NCBI GenBank assembly: GCA_039819085.1
Contig: JBCBSQ010000007.1
Coordinates: forward strand, 62,001-126,000
DNA length: 64,000 nt
DNA from: MED-G105 sp039819085
GTDB lineage: Bacteria; Pseudomonadota; Alphaproteobacteria; Caulobacterales; Parvularculaceae
Direction: 5' to 3'
The notes under the pieces are model-generated. The model was given only the letters and a program-made list of their open reading frames with translations. It was not told the origin of the DNA and searched no databases. Positions 8,468 to 16,278 of this stretch are shown one piece after another. A program made the translations under genes and the position numbers. Position 1 is the first letter of the stretch. The number at the start of each line of letters is the position of its first letter.

Positions 8468-9746
8468 AGGGCCACGACTGCGGACGCTGTCAAATGGCGT
8501 GCGCGTCATCGTTGATCCGATGCCCGGACTACAGACAATCGCGTGCGGGGTCTGGGTGAACGCCGGCGCGCGCGACGAGCGGCCTGACGAGCGTGGCGCA
8601 GCGCACCTAATCGAACACATGGCGTTCAAAGGCGCCGGCGACCGCTCGGCGAAGGAAATCGTTGAGGCGATCGAAGGCGTCGGCGGCTGGATCAATGCCG
8701 AAACGACGCATGAGCGTACGGCTTTTTTCGTCCGATGTCTGAAGGACGATATGGCCTTAGGCCTTGACGTCCTCTCGGACATTGCGCTCGCGCCCCGGTT
8801 CGATCCGGATGACCTTGCGATTGAGCGCGGCGTTGTCGTGCAGGAGATCGGCGAGGCGGCGGACAATCCTGAGGACTGCGCCTATGAAGGGCTTCAGGAA
8901 GTGGCGTTCGCCGGGTCGACGCTTGGTTGCTCGATCCTCGGCGAGGCGGATGCGGTGCGTGCGCGGACGGTTGATGATCTGCGGCGGTTTTTCCGTGAGG
9001 CCTATCGCCCCGAGGGGATGATAGTTGCAATCGCCGGCGGCATTGACGTTGAAGCCGCGTTCGACGCCGCCGAAAGGCGGTTCGGCGTCGCTGACCGCGG
9101 AGAAGGGGCGCGGCGCGCGCGTCCCGCCGCAGCGTTTCACGGCGGGCTGAAATTCATCGATGCGCCATCTGAGCAGGCGCATGTGGCGATGGCGTTCAGG
9201 GGCGCCGCAGCAGGCGCGTCGGAAGAAATCGCTGCGCGGCTTTTCGCTGAAGCCTTGGGCGGCGGCATGGCCTCGCGCCTTTTCCAGGAACTTCGGGAGC
9301 GACGAGGCCTCGCCTACACGATTGACGCCGCGCCGGAGTGCTATAGCGACGTCGGCGCGGTCGTGGTGTACGCGGGCGTTGATCACGACAGAGCGGCCGA
9401 GCTCGTCCAAGAGGTGCGCCGCCAAGCCTCATTGCTGGGCGACGAGATCGGCCAGATCGAGCTTGATCGCGCCAAAGCGGTCCTGCGCGCCGGCGCAATG
9501 ATGGCGCTTGAGCAACCCATGGGCCGGATCGAAGCGGCGGTTGGCGCAACGCTTTCTCGAGGACGACCGCTCGCGCCTGCCGAACTGACAGCGTTGATCA
9601 ATTCCGTTGGCGTTGACGATGTCCGCGCTGCGGCGCGCGTTGTCGCTGAAGGGCCGGTCGCGGCGTGCGTCGTTGGCGGAAATGGCCATCAGCTGGCCGT
9701 GTCCGCCGTTGAGGCTGCGATGGAGATTGGCGGCGGGCGCCAGTAG
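8454..9746 (+). CDS. M16 family zinc peptidase (processing-peptidase-like)
   Basis: A 430-residue insulinase/pitrilysin-type peptidase related to the mitochondrial processing peptidase beta subunit. The inverted zinc motif HLIEH is at residues 51-55, and Glu131 lies 76 residues after the second histidine, as the family requires, so the active site appears complete. The C-terminal half has SRLFQELRERRGLAYTI, the conserved substrate-facing segment. I use ATG 8454, inside the thrC stop region, with AAGG about ten bases upstream; an earlier start at 8361 would overlap thrC by over 100 bases. The thrC-M16-GNAT order recurs in alphaproteobacteria as far as I recall, which supports an operon. It may clean up peptides or process membrane-bound substrates. 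Confidence 0.92.
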   Translation: MTALEGPRLRTLSNGVRVIVDPMPGLQTIACGVWVNAGARDERPDERGAAHLIEHMAFKGAGDRSAKEIVEAIEGVGGWINAETTHERTAFFVRCLKDDMALGLDVLSDIALAPRFDPDDLAIERGVVVQEIGEAADNPEDCAYEGLQEVAFAGSTLGCSILGEADAVRARTVDDLRRFFREAYRPEGMIVAIAGGIDVEAAFDAAERRFGVADRGEGARRARPAAAFHGGLKFIDAPSEQAHVAMAFRGAAAGASEEIAARLFAEALGGGMASRLFQELRERRGLAYTIDAAPECYSDVGAVVVYAGVDHDRAAELVQEVRRQASLLGDEIGQIELDRAKAVLRAGAMMALEQPMGRIEAAVGATLSRGRPLAPAELTALINSVGVDDVRAAARVVAEGPVAACVVGGNGHQLAVSAVEAAMEIGGGRQ

Positions 9747-9840
9747 AACGCAGCGCGCCGCGCAGTTGACGAAGCTTGGTGGACGCGAGAGGCTAACGCG
9801 CCGCCAAGGGTGTGGGGCGGTTAAGAGGTGCACCGCGGGC

Positions 9841-10503
9841 GTGTTGGGGATTGATTTTGGGAGAGGAGACCGCACGACGCTCGTTATCGAGAGCGGGGCG
9901 GTCTATCTGCGTCCGGGCGAGCCGCGTGACGCGCTCGACTGGATAGATCTGCGCGAGCGAAGTCGCGCTCATCTGACCCGTTGGGAGCCGGACTGGCGAC
10001 CGGAAGACGCCGCGCCTGACACTGTGAGGTCGCGGCTGCGGGCGCAGGCCAGGCAAAGACGCGCCGGCGCAACGCTCGCGATGTTTGTATTCCGGCAGTC
10101 TGATTCCGCGCTGGTGGGCGGCGTCTCTTTGTCGTCGATCCGATATCACGCTTCTTTCTCGGCGCAGATCGGCTACTGGATCGGAGCGGACTTCCTTCGG
10201 CGGGGGTATGCGCGCGACGCAGTCAATGCGACGTTGCGGCATGCTTTTGACGCCATGGGGCTCAACCGCGTCGAAGCGGCGTGTCAGCCGGCCAATCGCG
10301 CATCCCGGCGTGTTCTCCAACGCGCGGGGTTTCGCGAGGAAGGCTTTGCGCGCGACTACCTTTTCATCAATGGCGTCTGGCGAGACCATTGCCTTTACGC
10401 GATCACGGCGGCCGACTACGCCGCGGATGTGGCCGAGACTGGCGAACCATTCAGTCTTGATGCAACCGAGAACAGCTTTGCGCGGCCAGGCGAGCGGGTC
10501 TAA
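9841..10503 (+). CDS. GNAT family N-acetyltransferase (RimJ/RimL type)
   Basis: A 220-residue acetyl-CoA-dependent acetyltransferase of the RimJ type, which usually modifies protein N-termini. Supporting segments are VYLRPGEPRDALDWIDLRE near the N-terminus, the acetyl-CoA loop region around IGYWIGADFLRRGYARDAV, and GLNRVEAACQPANRASRRVL with AGFREEGFARDYLFINGVWRD. The start is uncertain: GTG 9841 or TTG 9844 agree with the family N-terminus, whereas an upstream reading from 9607 lies within the peptidase gene. It follows the M16 gene by 94 bases on the same strand. The acceptor is unknown. Confidence 0.85.
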   Translation: MLGIDFGRGDRTTLVIESGAVYLRPGEPRDALDWIDLRERSRAHLTRWEPDWRPEDAAPDTVRSRLRAQARQRRAGATLAMFVFRQSDSALVGGVSLSSIRYHASFSAQIGYWIGADFLRRGYARDAVNATLRHAFDAMGLNRVEAACQPANRASRRVLQRAGFREEGFARDYLFINGVWRDHCLYAITAADYAADVAETGEPFSLDATENSFARPGERV

Positions 10504-10647
10504 AGTCTTAACGTCGACACGATGGACGGAGGCTATGCGCCTGGGTCGGAGGCGAAGCTAACGTCCGCGCTGGGCAGCGGGGGCGGCGTCTGACGCGGGT
10601 CGGGCGGACGGCGTCGGTTAGGCGATCTTTTTGGGGATATCGGGGTA

Positions 10648-12516
10648 ATGGTCATGGCGGTATTTGAAGGAGTGGCGGCGGCGTCGGCGATTTCGGCTTC
10701 GACGCAGTGGATCGCCTCCTTTGCTGCGAGCGCCGGGGATGCGCCGACTGCGGCGTCGTCGTTGGGCGCAACGCGCGGGATGCTTCTCGGCGGCGCGGTT
10801 CTCGCCCCGCTGACGCTGTTCATTATTGGCGCGGCTGCGCGCAATGCGACCGCCTCAATCGGCGGCGCTTTGGCCGCGCTTGTGGCGTGTCGGCTGGCGA
10901 TCGGGCTGGGGTTGGTTCCGGCGCCTGCGGGAACGCTCGTGACGCTGATCAATGCGGGCGCAGGCGCGACGTTGCTTGTGTTCGTCTCAGCGGTGCTGAC
11001 AAGCGCGCGCGAAAGCGCAGCGCTCGGCGCGGTCCTCTTCGCCGGCGCATTGTCGCTGCTCGGCATTGGCGTCATCAACTTGTTTGTGGGCGGACAGGCT
11101 GCGGGACTTGTCACGATCGGCTGCGGCGCATCGTTCGCGTTCGCGATCGGGCTGGCGGCGCACGCCCTGGCGCGCGCGGATGTCGGCGGCGCATTTCTGG
11201 CGCCAGGGGTTGTGGTCGGCGCGCTTGGCGGGCTGGCCGCCTTCGCTGGCGGGGGGCTGGCGCTCGCCGGCGCCACAGCGAGCGTTCTAGCTGTCGTCGC
11301 GGCGTCCGTTGCGGGATGTCTGCGGGATGCGGCAGTGAGCCGACTCGCTCTGGCGGGCGACCTAGACCGGCGCGGCGGCGCCGACGTTGCGGCCTTTGGA
11401 GCCGCGCCATTGGCGAAAGACGCGTCTCGGCAAAAATCATCCGCGAAAGCCGGCCAGTCGGAAGAGGCGGGCGAGGACGCGGAACTTGCGCAAGCGCTCG
11501 ACTATGTTGGTCTCGCGGTATGGGATTGGAGCGTCGCGCGCTGCCGCCAGACGCAGTCTTTCGGCGATCTGATGGGGGCGGACGGATCGGGCGCCTTCAC
11601 GCCGGACGCCATGCGGGCTTTTATCGGACCTGATGCGATTGCGGATTTCGATCGCCAGGTGCTTGGCCGTGGCCTTGGGGACGGCGCGTTCGATTGGACC
11701 GGCGATCTTGTCAACGGCAAACGGGTGCGAATGCGCGGCGCGCGGGCGGTCGACCCGAAGGGCGCGCTCGAACGCATTGTGCTCTTTCTGGAAGCGGCGC
11801 CTGGCGTTGCGGCGGCCGAAGGGGCGGCTGCTGCGGATGCGAGTGGCGTCGTTGATGAAGCAGCGAAATCCGCGACTGGCCGGGCCGCTGCGGGCAAGCC
11901 GGCGAACGCGCCCAGTGAGAAGGACCCCGCTGAAAAGTCAGAGACAAATGCGTCGCTCTTGTCGACTGCGGCGGCGTCGCTGGCGGGAGTTGCAGCGAGT
12001 GCGTCTCAGTCCTCTGCGGATGAAAAAGCCAGCGAACAGGGTCGCGACGGCGATCCGGCTGAGCGACCAAAGTCGAATGCCAAGGACGGGAAAGACCTGA
12101 AGACTCAGGGATCGTCCGCAAACGCCGCTTTATCTGATGTCGCGCCTTCCGCCGCCGGCTCGAAAAACGCCTCGGCCTCGGCTTCCGATGTAGCGCCAGC
12201 GGGGACGGCGTCAGCGAGCCAAAAGAAATCTCCGCGGAAGAACCCCTTCCGAAGGGGTGGGGCCGTCCTCGCCTCTGGTGAGGGCGTCAAGCGGATCGAC
12301 GGTAGGGCGTCCGCAGAGTCGCCGATGCCTGCGCCCGCTGCGTCGATTGGCGCCGACGCCGGGGCCGCGTCAAAATCGCGCGAAGCTGCACCTTCGGCCG
12401 ATGCGGCTGGGCCTGGAACGGACGGCAGAAGGATTTCACCGGACGAACGGCTTGCGGCGGAGCGCCCGATCGGTCGAGCGCGGCGGATGCGCCAGCGCAG
12501 CCGTATCCTCATCTAG
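10648..12516 (+). CDS. alanine-rich multi-helix membrane protein with a degenerate PAS-like region and disordered tail
   Basis: A 622-residue protein. The first ~230 residues hold about six to seven hydrophobic segments made almost entirely of Ala, Gly, Leu and Val. Residues ~285-390 look like a PAS fold: LDYVGLAVWDWSVA begins it, FDWTGDLVNGKRVRMRGA forms its middle strands, and RIVLFLEAAPG ends it. From about 390 to the end the sequence is low-complexity, rich in Ala, Ser, Lys and Asp, with a basic end (RRMRQRSRILI). No kinase, GGDEF, EAL or HTH output follows. It comes after thrC, M16 and GNAT genes on the same strand. A sensor that lost its output, or one that signals through partners, is inference. 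Name unknown. Confidence 0.7.
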   Translation: MVMAVFEGVAAASAISASTQWIASFAASAGDAPTAASSLGATRGMLLGGAVLAPLTLFIIGAAARNATASIGGALAALVACRLAIGLGLVPAPAGTLVTLINAGAGATLLVFVSAVLTSARESAALGAVLFAGALSLLGIGVINLFVGGQAAGLVTIGCGASFAFAIGLAAHALARADVGGAFLAPGVVVGALGGLAAFAGGGLALAGATASVLAVVAASVAGCLRDAAVSRLALAGDLDRRGGADVAAFGAAPLAKDASRQKSSAKAGQSEEAGEDAELAQALDYVGLAVWDWSVARCRQTQSFGDLMGADGSGAFTPDAMRAFIGPDAIADFDRQVLGRGLGDGAFDWTGDLVNGKRVRMRGARAVDPKGALERIVLFLEAAPGVAAAEGAAAADASGVVDEAAKSATGRAAAGKPANAPSEKDPAEKSETNASLLSTAAASLAGVAASASQSSADEKASEQGRDGDPAERPKSNAKDGKDLKTQGSSANAALSDVAPSAAGSKNASASASDVAPAGTASASQKKSPRKNPFRRGGAVLASGEGVKRIDGRASAESPMPAPAASIGADAGAASKSREAAPSADAAGPGTDGRRISPDERLAAERPIGRARRMRQRSRILI

Positions 12517-12673
12517 CTTTAAGGCGCATCGCCTCTCAGCCGTCGCCGACGCCGCATTGCGGCGCTTGCAGTCAGCCGCTTCCGCGCACCTCTGAAAGGT
12601 GAAAGCGGGCCTCCCGCGCCTAAAAGGCTTTTCGTACGGATCTCGGATTGACGTTCTCGCCGAGCGGGCCCGG

Positions 12674-13273
12674 CTAGTTCAGGCGCTCGTCCGCGCTTCG
12701 CGTTGTCGACCAGGCGCTGGACAACATCGCCGCCGTCACGCCGAGCCGCTCCAGCGCGATCCGCCACGCCTCCGACGGCGTTTCAGCGAAGACAAGATCG
12801 TCGTCGGCTTCGCAGTGCGCCCAGGCGTTGGCGGTGATTTCGCTCTCCAGCTGGCCCGGCCCCCAACCCGCGTGGCCCACCGCCAGAAACGAATGCGCCG
12901 GCGGGTCGCGCTTCGGGTCGACGCCGGCGATGTCGCTGAGGATCTCCTGCGACGCCGTCAGGCCGATCCGCTCGCTCACCTCCATCGTCGTCTCGAGCTG
13001 ATAGTCCAGGGAATGGACCACGAGCCCGCGCTCGCTTCGCACCGGACCGCCATAATGCACCGGCTCGCCGGACGCTCCCGGCTTTGGATCAATGCCAAGT
13101 TGCTCCAACAGTTCGCCAAGCTCGACCTGTTTTAACGGCTTGTTCACCACTACGCCCATCGCGTGCTCTTCGTCATGAGAGCAAATCAGGACCAGCGCCT
13201 TTTCGAACCGCGGGTCGGTCATGTTCGGCATTGCGATCAAGAGTTTGCCGGCAAGAAAGTCCCGAGACGTCAT
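12674..13273 (-). CDS. YqgE/AlgH family protein
   Basis: A 199-residue member of the YqgE/AlgH (DUF179) family, whose biochemical role is not established. The N-terminal FLAGKLLIAMPNMTDPRFEK and the stretch HAMGVVVNKPL are diagnostic, followed by YGGPV and GHAGWGPGQLESEI. Length fits the family. It is divergent from the peroxiredoxin gene with 180 bases between starts, and convergent with the PAS-like gene. No strong ribosome binding site precedes the ATG at 13273. Confidence 0.93.
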   Translation of the reverse strand: MTSRDFLAGKLLIAMPNMTDPRFEKALVLICSHDEEHAMGVVVNKPLKQVELGELLEQLGIDPKPGASGEPVHYGGPVRSERGLVVHSLDYQLETTMEVSERIGLTASQEILSDIAGVDPKRDPPAHSFLAVGHAGWGPGQLESEITANAWAHCEADDDLVFAETPSEAWRIALERLGVTAAMLSSAWSTTRSADERLN

Positions 13274-13453
13274 GGTTCGCCGTTAGTTGCGAGAGGCTGC
13301 GGAGCGTACTGCCCGGCGCGGAGCGCCACAAGACGGCCGCGCGCCGCGCTTGCCTCAAAGCCGCCGCCGCGATAGGGCCGCTCTCGCCGCGAAGGCGTTG
13401 GGCGCTGTGCCCTTTCCGCCCGCGGTCTTGCTGAATCAAAGGAGGCTTCAGGA

Positions 13454-13945
13454 ATGGCGCAAAGCGCAATCAAGGTCGGCGACACCATCCCCCACGCGAC
13501 GCTGATGGTCGCAACTGCGAACGGCCCGGAAAAGGCTGACGCCGCTGAACTCATGGGCGCAGGCAAGGTCGCGTTCTTCGCGGTCCCCGGCGCCTTCACG
13601 CCGACCTGCTCCGCCAAGCATCTGCCGGGGTTCGTGTCGCATGCCGACGACCTCAAGGCGAAAGGCGTCGACAAGATCGTCTGTTTATCCGTCAACGATG
13701 CTTTTGTGATGCAGGCCTGGGGCGAATCGCAGAACGCGGGCGACGCCGTGACGATGGCTGCGGACGGCAATGGAGAACTCGCCAAGGCGATGGGCCTTGA
13801 AATGGACGCAACCGGTTTTGGCATGGGAACGCGCTCGCAGCGGTTCTCGGGCGTCGCGGAGAACGGCGTCGTTACCCATCTCTTCGTGGAGGCGCCGGGC
13901 GCGTTTGAAGTGTCGAGTGCGGAGCACATGCTCACTGAAATCTAG
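13454..13945 (+). CDS. Prx5-type peroxiredoxin
   Basis: A 163-residue thiol peroxidase that reduces hydrogen peroxide or organic hydroperoxides in the cytoplasm. The peroxidatic cysteine is Cys52 in PGAFTPTCSAKHLPGF, the classic active-site segment; only one other cysteine (Cys77) is seen. The substrate-binding arginine is in GTRSQRFSG. AAAGGAGG lies eight bases before the ATG. The gene is monocistronic by context, with a divergent YqgE gene upstream and a convergent LytTR gene downstream. Thioredoxin or glutaredoxin probably reduces it; trxB and a monothiol glutaredoxin occur elsewhere in the window. Confidence 0.93.
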   Translation: MAQSAIKVGDTIPHATLMVATANGPEKADAAELMGAGKVAFFAVPGAFTPTCSAKHLPGFVSHADDLKAKGVDKIVCLSVNDAFVMQAWGESQNAGDAVTMAADGNGELAKAMGLEMDATGFGMGTRSQRFSGVAENGVVTHLFVEAPGAFEVSSAEHMLTEI

Positions 13946-13960
13946 ACCAGCCGAATGACA

Positions 13961-13996
13961 TGACGCGCCTGCGCCGCCTCGGCCGCTGGCGCGTCA
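13961..13996. terminator. possible bidirectional hairpin between convergent genes
   Basis: TGACGCGCC (13961-13969) can pair with GGCGCGTCA (13988-13996), separated by an 18-base loop that is itself GC-rich. It lies after the peroxiredoxin stop and overlaps the last codon of the convergent LytTR gene. No T-run follows on either strand, so it is only a possible terminator. Confidence 0.35.
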
Positions 13997-14878
13997 AAGG
14001 AAGCGCGCCACCACGTCCTTATAGGAGCGTGAGAGCTTCAGCTCCGATCCGTTCTCAAGCGTCAGGAAATATTCGCCGTTGGAATGCGGGTGCAGTTCCT
14101 TGACCTTGTTGACATTGACGATGGCGGAACGGTGGACGCGCTGGAATCGCGCAGGATCGAGACGCTGCTGAAGGGTTTTCATCGTTTCACGAATGATGTG
14201 GGTCTTCCCGCCGGCATGCACACACATGTAGTCGCCGGCCGCGTCGATCCACTCAATGTCGTCCGCATTCAGAATGACGACCTTTGAACCGTCCTTGAAG
14301 CTGAGACGCTCCGCATAGCGTTCTTTGGCGGCCCAGCCCGGATCGTCGATGAGTTCCTTGATGCGGTCACGATCCTCTTCGCTCAAAGACGCGAGCAACT
14401 CGACGAGCCGCGTCTCCCGGTTGGAGGCCGTGCGCGAACGGATCGCCGACCGCGCGCGATCCACCGCCGCTTCAAGGCGCACCGGTTCGACTGGCTTCAC
14501 GAGATAGTCAAGCGCGTTCGCTTCGAACGCCTCAATCGCAAACTTGTCATAGGCGGTGACGAAAACGATGAGCGGCGCTGGCCCGCCGAGAAGAGCTCTC
14601 ACGACGCCAAAGCCGTCGAGGCCGGGCATCTGGATATCGAGGAAAACGAGGTCTGGCGACTTCGCTTTGATCTGCTTGACCGCGTCGCGGCCGTTCAGAC
14701 ATTCGCCGACGATTTCGATCTCAGGGAACGAATCCAGCCGCGCCTTCAGGCCGGCGTTCGCAAGCGGTTCATCGTCGACCAACATGACGTGGATCTTTGA
14801 GCCGTCGCGTTCGTCTCCCGGCGTTTCTGGCCCCGGCGTTGTTGACGTTGCGGCGTCCGGCGAAGAGGGTTCGGTCAT
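13994..14878 (-). CDS. LytTR family response regulator
   Basis: A 294-residue DNA-binding response regulator. After a disordered ~25-residue N-terminus the receiver domain starts at KIHVMLVDDEPLANAGLK. The phosphoacceptor aspartate is about residue 81 in LVFLDIQMPG, and the conserved Thr and Lys are in FVTAYDKFAIEAFEANALDY and LVKPV. The C-terminal ~100 residues are a LytTR domain (EWIDAAGDYMCVHAGGKTHI, later FQRVHRSAIVNVNKVKEL). I choose the ATG at 14878, which overlaps the kinase stop as ATGA; this indicates translational coupling. The two genes form a LytS/LytR-like pair. Target genes cannot be read from the sequence. Confidence 0.93.
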   Translation of the reverse strand: MTEPSSPDAATSTTPGPETPGDERDGSKIHVMLVDDEPLANAGLKARLDSFPEIEIVGECLNGRDAVKQIKAKSPDLVFLDIQMPGLDGFGVVRALLGGPAPLIVFVTAYDKFAIEAFEANALDYLVKPVEPVRLEAAVDRARSAIRSRTASNRETRLVELLASLSEEDRDRIKELIDDPGWAAKERYAERLSFKDGSKVVILNADDIEWIDAAGDYMCVHAGGKTHIIRETMKTLQQRLDPARFQRVHRSAIVNVNKVKELHPHSNGEYFLTLENGSELKLSRSYKDVVARFL

Positions 14879-16278
14879 GGGAGGCGGCTCCGTGTTTCGA
14901 ATGGCAGCTTCAACGTGACGCAAAGCCCGTCAGGTCGCCGACGCGCGAGGGAGAAGGACTGGGTCGGCCCGTAGAGATGGGCGAGGCGTTCGCGCATATT
15001 GACGAGCCCGACCCCGGCGCCAGACTGCAGCAACAGCGCTTCAGGGTCATGCGGGGCGTTCGGACCATTGTCGCAGACCTGAAGCTTCAGCGCTTCGCCT
15101 TCGCGCTTGGCGACAATCTTGATCTCGCCTCCGGACACCATTGAGCCAATCGCGTATTTGATGGCGTTCTCGATCGCCGGTTGCAGGATGAGCGACGGCA
15201 CGGCGGCGTCAAGCGCGTCGTCATCAATCTGTTTAACGATTTTCAGGCGGTCGCCGAACCGCGTTGTCTCTATGTCGAGATAAAGGTCAAGCGCGCGCAT
15301 TTCCTCCGCAAGCGTCGTGGTCTGAAGCGGATCGCTGTCGAGCGAGTAACGCAGGAATGCGGAGAGCTTCGTCAGCATCTCATTCGCCCGGTCGCCGTCC
15401 TTGGTCAGAACGAGCGTTGAAATGGCGTTCAGCGTATTGAACAGGAAATGCGGGTTAAGCTGATAACGGAGCATTTTCAGCTGCGCCTGTTCGGCGAGCC
15501 GGGCGGACACAATCGCGCGCTCGCTCTCATCGCGCAGCGTCAGATAGTAGTTTACGCCGAAATAGAACCCGCCCCATGACCCAAGCAGGAAAAGGTTCGG
15601 CATAAGGTCCGGCTGAAGCAGCATCAGGAAATTGTCGGTGCCAAGCTGCTGGATCCTGTTCTGGATCCAGGCGTCGCCGAAAATCTCCGCAAACATCAGG
15701 GCTTTGACCGCGGCCATCGCCACGGCCATTGCGAGGGTGCCGGTAAGCGCCATCGCGAGAAGCGCGGCGGGCGGCTGGCGGCGGGTGAACCGAAGCAAGG
15801 GGCGCAGGACGATGGTCGTCGTCAGGAATCCGATGAGCGAAGAGGAGATCGAGTAGGCGAACGATTCCGCTGACCAGAGCCGTCCGGAAACGAGCGAGGA
15901 TACGAGCAGGACGTGAAAGCAGAAGTAGCCCGCCCATCCGCCTACCTGCAGCAGCCAGAAGAGCCGTTCCTTTTTGCCGAAGAACCAGTTGAAGGCGCGC
16001 CGGGACTTGCCCTCCGCGCCGACAAAAGGCCCTTTGCGGCCGCTCGCGAGGTTGACGGCGGTCATAGGCCGCCGCCCGCCGCGCCCGCCGGTCGGCGTCG
16101 CGGCAGTGGGCGTGGCTGATGTGTCAGTCGTCTCGCCAGCAAGCGCTGAATCTCCTTTTTCCACGCTATCTGACCGGTTTTCGGGCGCATTTTGCAAGCG
16201 CCCATCGGCGAGTGGACGCGCTGACGCGACGGACGCCCGGTCGCCCGGCCCGAATTGCGGATCCCGGCCGGCGGTCAA
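14875..16278 (-). CDS. LytS-type sensor histidine kinase (His_kinase family)
   Basis: A 467-residue membrane kinase. Residues 1-100 are hydrophilic and Thr/Gly/Arg-rich. About four hydrophobic segments follow (near 106-130, 142-165, 170-200, 228-245). The phosphoacceptor histidine is about residue 277 in RYQLNPHFLFNTLNAIS, and the ATP-binding domain shows IENAIKYAIG and GVGLVNMRERLAHLYG. The frame opens at a TTG that overlaps the putA stop as TTGA; an ATG at 16065 would remove the disordered start. Neither has a convincing ribosome binding site, so the start is open. The regulator overlaps its end. Neighbouring putA suggests, but does not prove, a role linked to proline. Confidence 0.9.
   Translation of the reverse strand: MTAGRDPQFGPGDRASVASARPLADGRLQNAPENRSDSVEKGDSALAGETTDTSATPTAATPTGGRGGRRPMTAVNLASGRKGPFVGAEGKSRRAFNWFFGKKERLFWLLQVGGWAGYFCFHVLLVSSLVSGRLWSAESFAYSISSSLIGFLTTTIVLRPLLRFTRRQPPAALLAMALTGTLAMAVAMAAVKALMFAEIFGDAWIQNRIQQLGTDNFLMLLQPDLMPNLFLLGSWGGFYFGVNYYLTLRDESERAIVSARLAEQAQLKMLRYQLNPHFLFNTLNAISTLVLTKDGDRANEMLTKLSAFLRYSLDSDPLQTTTLAEEMRALDLYLDIETTRFGDRLKIVKQIDDDALDAAVPSLILQPAIENAIKYAIGSMVSGGEIKIVAKREGEALKLQVCDNGPNAPHDPEALLLQSGAGVGLVNMRERLAHLYGPTQSFSLARRRPDGLCVTLKLPFETRSRLP

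Noticed and set aside
12240..12260. Palindrome CCCCTTC-C-GAAGGGG
   Set aside because: It lies within the coding tail of the PAS-like protein and reads as Asn-Pro-Phe-Arg-Arg-Gly codons; a chance hairpin.
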